From: Bacteroidota bacterium
GTDB lineage: Bacteria; Bacteroidota; Bacteroidia; Chitinophagales; Chitinophagaceae
Length of the DNA: 9,574 nt
Direction: 5' to 3'
Assembly: GCA_023427575.1 (NCBI GenBank)
Contig: JAEZAY010000368.1
Span: forward strand, 1-9,574
A program made the translations under genes and the position numbers. Below are positions 6,933-9,574 of the stretch, piece after piece; position 1 is the first letter of the stretch, and each line of letters begins with the position of its first letter. The notes beneath the pieces were generated by a model. The model was given only the letters and a program-made list of their open reading frames with translations. It was not told the origin of the DNA and did no database searches.

Positions 6933-8033
6933 ATGTTGAATACACAAAATAAGCCCGTAATAGGTTTTACAACCGGCGATCTGAACGGAATTGGAATGGA
7001 GCTAATCATCAAGAGCTTTTCCGATAACCGCTTACTGGAAGTTTGCACCCCGGTCATCTTTGGCTCTTCCAAACTGATTAACTTTTATAAAAAGCAATCT
7101 TCTGAATCGCCTTTCAACTACCAGATTCTGAAAGATCTGAACCGGATCGCGCACCGGCAAATCAATGTGTACAATTGCTGGGAAGAGGATGTTGTGATAA
7201 ATCCCGGGCAGCTAACTGAAGCCGGCGGCAGCTATGCAATCAAATCACTGGTTGCAGCAGTTGCTGCACTGAAGAACCGCCAGATAGAAGGGTTGGTAAC
7301 CGCTCCCATCCATAAAAAAAACACCCATTCCGAAGATTTTAATTTTACCGGCCACACGCCTTATCTGAAGTCGGAGTTTAATGTCCGGGATGTGCTGATG
7401 TTAATGGTGTCGCCGGGAATGCGGGTAGGGTTGATTTCCGAACATATCCCGGTGAAGGAGGTACATACGGCGGTAACCAGGGAAAATATCCTGTCAAAGC
7501 TTCAGATCCTGAATCAGACTTTAATAAAAGATTTTGGCATTGATAAGCCGCGCATTGCCGTATTGGGACTAAATCCGCATTCGGGCGATGAAGGGCTGAT
7601 CGGAAATGAAGAAGAAACGATAATTAAGCCCGCCATTAAGGAAGCCCGGAATACCATGATCGTAACAGGACCTTTTCCGGCGGATGGTTTTTTCGCGAGA
7701 AACCTGCAGCAATCGGTGGATGCGGTGCTGGCAATGTATCACGATCAGGGTCTTGTTCCTTTTAAATCGCTGAGTGCCGGCAGTGGAGTTAATTATACCG
7801 CCGGACTTCCTGCCATCAGAACCTCGCCGGATCATGGCACTGCCTTCGATATTGCGGGGAAAAATAAAGCCGACCATTCTTCCTTCTTACAGTCAATCTA
7901 TGAATGTGTTGATATCATCCGCCAGCGCGCTTTCTATATTCAGAACCGTCGAAACCCGCTGAAAAAGATCACCTCCGTTATCCTTGCCAATGCAGTGGAT
8001 GAAAAGATTGAGGAGAGTGGAGAAGAAGGGTAG
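6933..8033 (+). CDS. pdxA: 4-hydroxythreonine-4-phosphate dehydrogenase PdxA
   Basis: PdxA oxidises 4-phosphohydroxy-L-threonine with NAD; the product loses CO2 to give 3-amino-1-hydroxyacetone 1-phosphate, which PdxJ joins to deoxyxylulose 5-phosphate to make pyridoxine phosphate (DXP-dependent vitamin B6 route). The 366-residue protein shows the family blocks G-D-L-N-G-I-G (15-21), T-A-P-I-H-K (123-128) and F-T-G-H-T (138-142, the phosphate- and substrate-contacting His-Thr). The three metal-binding histidines are H171 (I-S-E-H-I-P), H216 (L-N-P-H-S-G-D-E) and H270 (M-Y-H-D-Q-G-L), spaced as in the E. coli enzyme (H166, H211, H266). The C-terminus adds about 20 variable charged residues. 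The ATG at 6933 lies ten residues before the conserved core. No Shine-Dalgarno sequence is seen. It diverges from ksgA. Confidence 0.95.
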   Translation: MLNTQNKPVIGFTTGDLNGIGMELIIKSFSDNRLLEVCTPVIFGSSKLINFYKKQSSESPFNYQILKDLNRIAHRQINVYNCWEEDVVINPGQLTEAGGSYAIKSLVAAVAALKNRQIEGLVTAPIHKKNTHSEDFNFTGHTPYLKSEFNVRDVLMLMVSPGMRVGLISEHIPVKEVHTAVTRENILSKLQILNQTLIKDFGIDKPRIAVLGLNPHSGDEGLIGNEEETIIKPAIKEARNTMIVTGPFPADGFFARNLQQSVDAVLAMYHDQGLVPFKSLSAGSGVNYTAGLPAIRTSPDHGTAFDIAGKNKADHSSFLQSIYECVDIIRQRAFYIQNRRNPLKKITSVILANAVDEKIEESGEEG

Positions 8034-8133
8034 CAAATCGTTTGCCTTGCGGAACTGAAAATCATTAGTGTCCGGTTAAATGTATTAGTGGGCCTCGGAA
8101 GAAATCCGTTAAGAAAATTGAAACGGACGGCAG

Positions 8134-8173
8134 TGATAATGTGATAATATGATAATGTGCAAATGTGCAAATC
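8134..8173. repeat. Degenerate 8-bp tandem repeat, five units
   Basis: Five head-to-tail octamers follow the patterns TGATAATG (three units, one with a final A) and TGCAAATG (two units, the last ending in C). Two further units, TGAGAATT and TGCAAATT, occur at 8409-8424. The sequence after each array is alike (CTAAAACGGACGG and TTAAAACGAAGG). The run is not a multiple of three and carries stops, so it is not coding. Confidence 0.75.
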
Positions 8174-8192
8174 TAAAACGGACGGACGTGGA

Positions 8193-8213
8193 GACTCCCG
8201 ACTCCAGACTCGG
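8193..8213. repeat. 7-bp GACTCNN tandem repeat, three units
   Basis: GACTCCC, GACTCCA and GACTCGG follow one another without a gap, then a partial inverted copy GGAGT. The array begins 20 bp after the 8-bp repeat ends. Confidence 0.65.
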
Positions 8214-8296
8214 AGTTAATTCTTTAGCTGTGACTTGTTTTTATTTAGCCGGAAGTTTCAATTTTTAGGATTTGTTCCGGAGCCCGATTTTTTTGC

Positions 8297-8323
8297 TCCA
8301 CTTTTTTTCAAAAAAAAAGTGGA
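8297..8323. repeat. Long A/T hairpin (12-bp stem, 3-nt loop)
   Basis: TCCACTTTTTTT at 8297-8308 pairs with AAAAAAAGTGGA at 8312-8323 around CAA. It lies inside the inverted-repeat-bounded segment. The stem is mostly A-T, with no T tract beyond it on either strand, so it is not a normal terminator. Confidence 0.7.
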
Positions 8324-8488
8324 ACCGGTTATTTACAATGACTGCTCCTAATTACTATTAATGCGGGTTTTAGGCAAATAGCAAGTTATTGTCCGGACAC
8401 TAGTGAACTGAGAATTTGCAAATTTAAAACGAAGGATTAGGGTAGGATTTTCTTACCCCAGGTTCATAATCTCCTTTTTTAATGTATA

Positions 8489-8528
8489 CAAAAAGGTTGC
8501 CTCAACAAAAGCTGAAGCAACCTTTTTG
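8489..8528. terminator. Bidirectional Rho-independent terminator
   Basis: CAAAAAGGTTGC (8489-8500) and GCAACCTTTTTG (8517-8528) form a perfect 12-bp stem; after one mismatch three more pairs form, leaving an 8-nt loop. Because the T run is part of the stem, it can work on both strands. It lies 27 bp after the stop codon of the minus-strand T9SS gene and would also stop transcription coming from pdxA. Confidence 0.88.
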
Positions 8529-8555
8529 TTTTAATGTTATGGCATTTGCGGAATG

Positions 8556-9574
8556 CTAATGCTGAATGACAATGGTTTTATTTGTTACAAAACCGGCGGT
8601 AACTATCCGCAGATTATAGATTCCCTTCCGGATATTTTCCAGTCCTTTTAAATTAAAGCTGCTATATCCTTTCGAGAGTGATTGCTTTTGCGTGAGTACG
8701 GTCTTCCCACTTGCATCCGACAATATGATTGTAGCAATCGATTCCTTATCCAGCGTTAGTGCTATGTTTAAGAAATGGGATGCCGGATTGGGTGATACGG
8801 AAATCTCCGCGGTTTTTGTGCGCGAAACCAGAACATAACGGCTATAGGCAGCCGTATTGCCCTTGTTCACGATCCGGATCCGGTAATAAACGGCATTTCC
8901 GCTTATTCCTGCGATATCATCCTTATACGTGTAAGTCGCACCCGATCCGCTTGCTTCTGTGATCCCAAGGCTGAAAAAATCTTTTCCGTTTACACTTCTT
9001 TCAACCTCATAGTACATGGTGTTTGCTTCATAAGTAGAACTCCATTCCAACATTACCATTTCGCCTGTCCGGCTGGCCTTCAAATCAAAAGTATTGCTGA
9101 CAAGAACCTGACAGTGTTCAAAAACCGTAATGGTTTTCGATACGCAGGATGTTATATTACAATCGCCCTCGGCCCGTACGTAATAGGTGGTGGTTTCGGT
9201 AGGGCTCACTACGATGCTGGAACCGGTTCCTATGGGAACTCCGCCGCAGGCCGAGCTGTACCAGTTCCAGTTTGCATTGGTACCCAGACTGCCTCCATGA
9301 ACGGTGAGCGTAAAGTTATCGCCGGGGCATATTTGCATTTTGTCGGAGCTTATGGAATCGGCGGCCACCGAGATCTGTTTCGCATTTAACAGATATGGCA
9401 CGGAACTATACCGGCAATTCGGTGAGTTAATATTACCAGCCGCCGCCACCAGCACCCGGTAGTGTTTGCCGGCATCTGTGTTGGTAACAGGATTAATGGT
9501 ATACGCAGACGCAGTGGCCAGCGGAATATTGGCCCAGGTAACTCCATCCGTGCTCACCTGCCACTGATACTCCC
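8556..9574 (-). CDS. T9SS-exported multidomain protein, C-terminal part (5' end outside window)
   Basis: The frame is open to the right edge (E-Y-Q-W-Q precedes the GTG at 9557), so only the last 338 or so residues of a larger protein are seen. Numbering from that GTG, residues 1-45 are the end of an Ig/PKD-like module (Y-Q-W-Q-V-S-T-D-G-V-T-W is typical). Residues about 65-148 form a second Ig-like module with paired cysteines (C77, C104, C133, C138, C149 present). Residues about 155-245 resemble a fibronectin-III-like module with Y-Y-E-V-E-R-S-x-N-G-K-D-F and Y-Y-R-I-R. Residues 252-333 are a type A T9SS sorting domain (V-S-P-N-P-A-S-H-F-L-N-I, then G-I-Y-N-L-R-I-V). The protein should cross the outer membrane through the type IX system and be released or anchored to the surface. 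The N-terminal function is not visible. Confidence 0.9.
   Translation of the reverse strand, partial: EYQWQVSTDGVTWANIPLATASAYTINPVTNTDAGKHYRVLVAAAGNINSPNCRYSSVPYLLNAKQISVAADSISSDKMQICPGDNFTLTVHGGSLGTNANWNWYSSACGGVPIGTGSSIVVSPTETTTYYVRAEGDCNITSCVSKTITVFEHCQVLVSNTFDLKASRTGEMVMLEWSSTYEANTMYYEVERSVNGKDFFSLGITEASGSGATYTYKDDIAGISGNAVYYRIRIVNKGNTAAYSRYVLVSRTKTAEISVSPNPASHFLNIALTLDKESIATIILSDASGKTVLTQKQSLSKGYSSFNLKGLENIRKGIYNLRIVTAGFVTNKTIVIQH

Larger units (their letters stand above)
8066..8402. mobile_element. Possible MITE-like or decayed insertion element with inverted ends
   Basis: TAGTGTCCGG at 8066-8075 is repeated inverted as CCGGACACTA at 8393-8402, bounding 337 bp with no gene. If the outer TA at each end is taken as a target duplication, the terminal repeats are GTGTCCGG / CCGGACAC, the form expected of a mariner/IS630-type miniature element. 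However, TA is palindromic, so this is weak evidence. The right end also sits inside a local palindrome TGTCCGGACA (8390-8399). No transposase fragment is recognised. A 10-bp match over this distance is unlikely but not impossible by chance. Confidence 0.4.
8034..8488. other. Gene-free stretch between pdxA and the T9SS protein gene
   Basis: No open frame of note lies here on either strand. The stretch is a patchwork: an inverted-repeat-bounded segment (8066-8402), degenerate 8-bp tandem repeats (8134-8173, with two more units at 8409-8424), 7-bp GACTCNN repeats (8193-8213), a direct repeat AAACGGACGG (8121-8130 and 8176-8185), and a long A/T hairpin (8297-8323). Both flanking genes end towards it, so it need hold no promoter. 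It looks like accumulated intergenic repeat sequence. Confidence 0.7.

Noticed and set aside
8105..8127. TCCGTT / AACGGA hairpin as a pdxA terminator
   Set aside because: It has only six pairs, an 11-nt loop and no following T run.
8134..8424. CRISPR array
   Set aside because: The repeats are 7-8 bp, contiguous and degenerate, with no spacers of even length and no cas gene nearby.
8440..8458. Small hairpin GGGTAGGA / TCTTACCC near the T9SS gene terminator
   Set aside because: It is a short stem with a G-U pair and no T tail; the strong hairpin at 8489-8528 already explains termination.

Overview
The window is ordinary chromosomal sequence from a member of the Bacteroidota, most likely a chitinophaga-like lineage (Chitinophagaceae or a close relative). 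Three things point there: a secreted protein ending in a type IX secretion (T9SS) sorting domain, a DUF3108 protein and a UMF1-type transporter of the kinds common in that phylum, and a TAnnTTTG-type promoter just before ksgA. The family assignment rests on general likeness and was not tested by a search. GC content looks moderate (low-to-mid 40s by eye).

Layout. At the left edge is the 3' end of a UMF1-family major facilitator transporter. Its stop codon overlaps (ATGA) the start of a metallo-beta-lactamase-fold hydrolase of the YtnP / AHL-lactonase-like type, so these two plus-strand genes look translationally coupled. Converging on them is a minus-strand pair, a flippase-like integral membrane protein followed by an exported DUF3108 protein. 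ruvC (Holliday junction resolvase) starts divergently from that pair, with non-ATG starts crowded together. ruvC converges on a minus-strand HIT-family hydrolase. Upstream of the HIT gene are greA, with an unusually good Shine-Dalgarno sequence and its own terminator, then a ksgA -> D-2-hydroxyacid dehydrogenase pair with its own strong terminator. pdxA diverges from ksgA. After pdxA comes a gene-free stretch of about 520 bp (8034-8555) made of several kinds of short repeats, an inverted-repeat-bounded segment and a bidirectional terminator. The right edge is the C-terminal part of a large secreted or surface adhesin-like protein with Ig-like and FN3-like modules and a T9SS sorting domain.

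How the genes relate. Most are housekeeping: recombination (ruvC), transcript cleavage (greA), rRNA dimethylation (ksgA), vitamin B6 synthesis (pdxA) and nucleotide hydrolysis (HIT). pdxA next to ksgA recalls the pdxA-ksgA linkage of enterobacteria. The dehydrogenase behind ksgA belongs to the same superfamily as PdxB, so a B6 link is possible but unproven. I found no defence system, phage, CRISPR array, tRNA or rRNA, and no convincing undescribed multi-gene system. The parts most worth a second look are the repeat mosaic after pdxA, a short RHS-core-like remnant between two convergent genes, and the crowded flippase/ruvC starts.
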